This document shows positions 63,085 to 64,000 of a stretch of DNA of 64,000 nt, one piece after another. This DNA is from Cupriavidus sp. (GTDB taxonomy: Bacteria > Pseudomonadota > Gammaproteobacteria > Burkholderiales > Burkholderiaceae). Both the position numbers and the translations under genes were made by a program. Positions within the stretch are counted from its first letter, which is position 1. Each line of letters begins with the position of its first letter. The notes under the pieces are model-generated. The model was not told where the DNA came from. It saw nothing but the letters and a program-made list of their open reading frames with translations, and searched no databases. Location: NCBI GenBank assembly GCA_031180665.1, contig JAPSLP010000012.1:1-64000 (forward strand), given 5' to 3'.

Positions 63085-64000
63085 TCAGCGAGCGATCGGC
63101 TTGTAGCGGATGCGCTTGGGCTTGGCAGCTTCCTCGCCCAGGCGGCGCTTCTTGTCGGCCTCGTACTCCTGATAGTTGCCGGCGAAGAACTCCACGTGCG
63201 AATCGCCTTCGAAGGCCAGGATATGCGTCGCGATCCGGTCCAGGAACCAGCGATCGTGCGAGATCACCATCACGCAGCCGGCGAACTCGAGCAACGCGTC
63301 TTCCAGCGCGCGCAGCGTTTCCACGTCGAGGTCGTTGGACGGTTCGTCGAGCAGCAGCACATTGCCGCCGGCGATCAGCGTCTTGGCCAGATGCAGGCGA
63401 CCGCGCTCGCCGCCCGACAGCGTGCCGACGTGCTTCTGCTGGTCCGAGCCCTTGAAGTTGAAGCGGCCGATATAGGCGCGCGACGGCGTTTCGTAGCGGC
63501 CCACGGTCAGCACATCCGCGCCGCCGGAGATTTCCTCGAACACCGTCTTGCTGCCGTCGAGCGCATCGCGGCTCTGGTCGACATAGGCCAGCTTGACGGT
63601 CGGCCCGATCTTGATTTCGCCGCTGTCGGGCTGCTCCTTGCCGGTCAGCATGCGGAACAGCGTCGACTTGCCGGCGCCGTTCGGACCGATCACGCCGACG
63701 ATCGCGCCGGGCGGCACCTTGAAGCTCAGGTTGTCGATCAGCAGCCGATCGCCGTAGGCCTTCGATACGTTCTCGAACTCGATCACCTCATTGCCGAGCC
63801 GCTCGCCGACCGGAATGAAGATCTCCTGGGTTTCGTTGCGCTTCTGGTATTCCTGGCTGTTCAGCTCGTCGAAGCGCGCCAGACGCGCCTTGGACTTGGC
63901 CTGCCGGCCCTTCGGATTCTGGCGTACCCATTCCAGCTCCTTCTTCAGCGCCTTCTGCCGCGCCGACTCGCTGGACTCTTCCTGCTTCAGCCGGTTTTCC
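63085..64000 (-). CDS. ettA: Energy-dependent translational throttle protein EttA (ABC-F), C-terminal part
   Basis: Partial gene entering from the right; the last about 304 residues are visible. The segment starts in the helical linker between the two ATPase domains ([57 protein letters not shown]). Then comes the second ABC domain: Walker [13 protein letters not shown], signature [15 protein letters not shown] and Walker [18 protein letters not shown], with the switch His in [21 protein letters not shown]. The tail [12 protein letters not shown] is typical of EttA. ABC-F protein that gates elongation entry of ribosomes according to ATP supply. Confidence 0.95.
   Translation of the reverse strand, partial: ENRLKQEESSESARQKALKKELEWVRQNPKGRQAKSKARLARFDELNSQEYQKRNETQEIFIPVGERLGNEVIEFENVSKAYGDRLLIDNLSFKVPPGAIVGVIGPNGAGKSTLFRMLTGKEQPDSGEIKIGPTVKLAYVDQSRDALDGSKTVFEEISGGADVLTVGRYETPSRAYIGRFNFKGSDQQKHVGTLSGGERGRLHLAKTLIAGGNVLLLDEPSNDLDVETLRALEDALLEFAGCVMVISHDRWFLDRIATHILAFEGDSHVEFFAGNYQEYEADKKRRLGEEAAKPKRIRYKPIAR

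Overview
The window is 64 kb of GC-rich bacterial chromosome. Gene content and order point to a beta-proteobacterium of the order Burkholderiales, in the Cupriavidus/Ralstonia neighbourhood. The main reasons are four orphan Bug-type periplasmic receptors, the hemA-prfA-prmC-grxD-ubiX block, the dsbC/UbiH-family/ychF block and trpGDC. The species cannot be fixed from sequence reading alone. No rRNA, tRNA, CRISPR array, prophage or insertion sequence was seen; apart from its repeats the region looks like ordinary chromosome.

Layout. 1-472 is the start of pgaA (biofilm polysaccharide export), leaving to the left. 473-1334 holds no recognised gene except a candidate Trp-Trp leader peptide (1000-1059) ahead of trpG-trpD-trpC (1335-3835); trpE is absent. 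3919-16678 is mostly housekeeping: CYTH protein and ung (translationally coupled), acylphosphatase, a FUSC-type membrane protein, an M61 peptidase, an AcuI-type reductase, dsbC, a ubiquinone-type hydroxylase, ychF, and a LysR regulator. 16840-20383 is a LysR-controlled Bug/M81-peptidase/Bug cassette. 20598-24916 has two regulator-transporter/oxidoreductase pairs with palindromes between the divergent genes. 24978-28620 is a coupled three-gene membrane operon (DUF2157/DUF4401, GDYXXLXY, DMT transporter). 28836-35308 carries mtnN, hemA, prfA, a small lipoprotein unit, prmC, grxD and ubiX. 35885-39237 is a lysine-degradation module (lysine 6-dehydrogenase-like enzyme plus antiquitin-type dehydrogenase, divergent Lrp regulator), followed by a DapB homologue lacking the usual His-His pair. 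40729-50232 holds a secreted protein, a ClC channel, a CoA ligase/Bug pair with a LysR gene, an HxlR-MATE efflux operon with a clear operator, and a metallophosphoesterase.

50527-62852 is the most coherent system: an AraC regulator, then a one-direction array of Bug receptor, SCP2-type thiolase, split MaoC hydratase, SDR, long-chain-type acyl-CoA dehydrogenase, two CoA ligases, a 2,4-dienoyl-CoA-reductase-like SDR and an isomerase-like crotonase. Together they could activate an imported acid, run a full beta-oxidation cycle and handle double bonds. The end of ettA closes the window (63085-64000).

The most unusual sequence property is an abundance of private short tandem repeats. Between genes the units are mostly 8, 10-11 or 14 bp; inside genes they are 6, 9 or 12 bp and keep the frame, adding low-complexity tails or insertions to the FUSC protein, one CoA ligase and one SDR. 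Dispersed REP-like palindromes also occur, and one minisatellite seems to have grown inside such an element.
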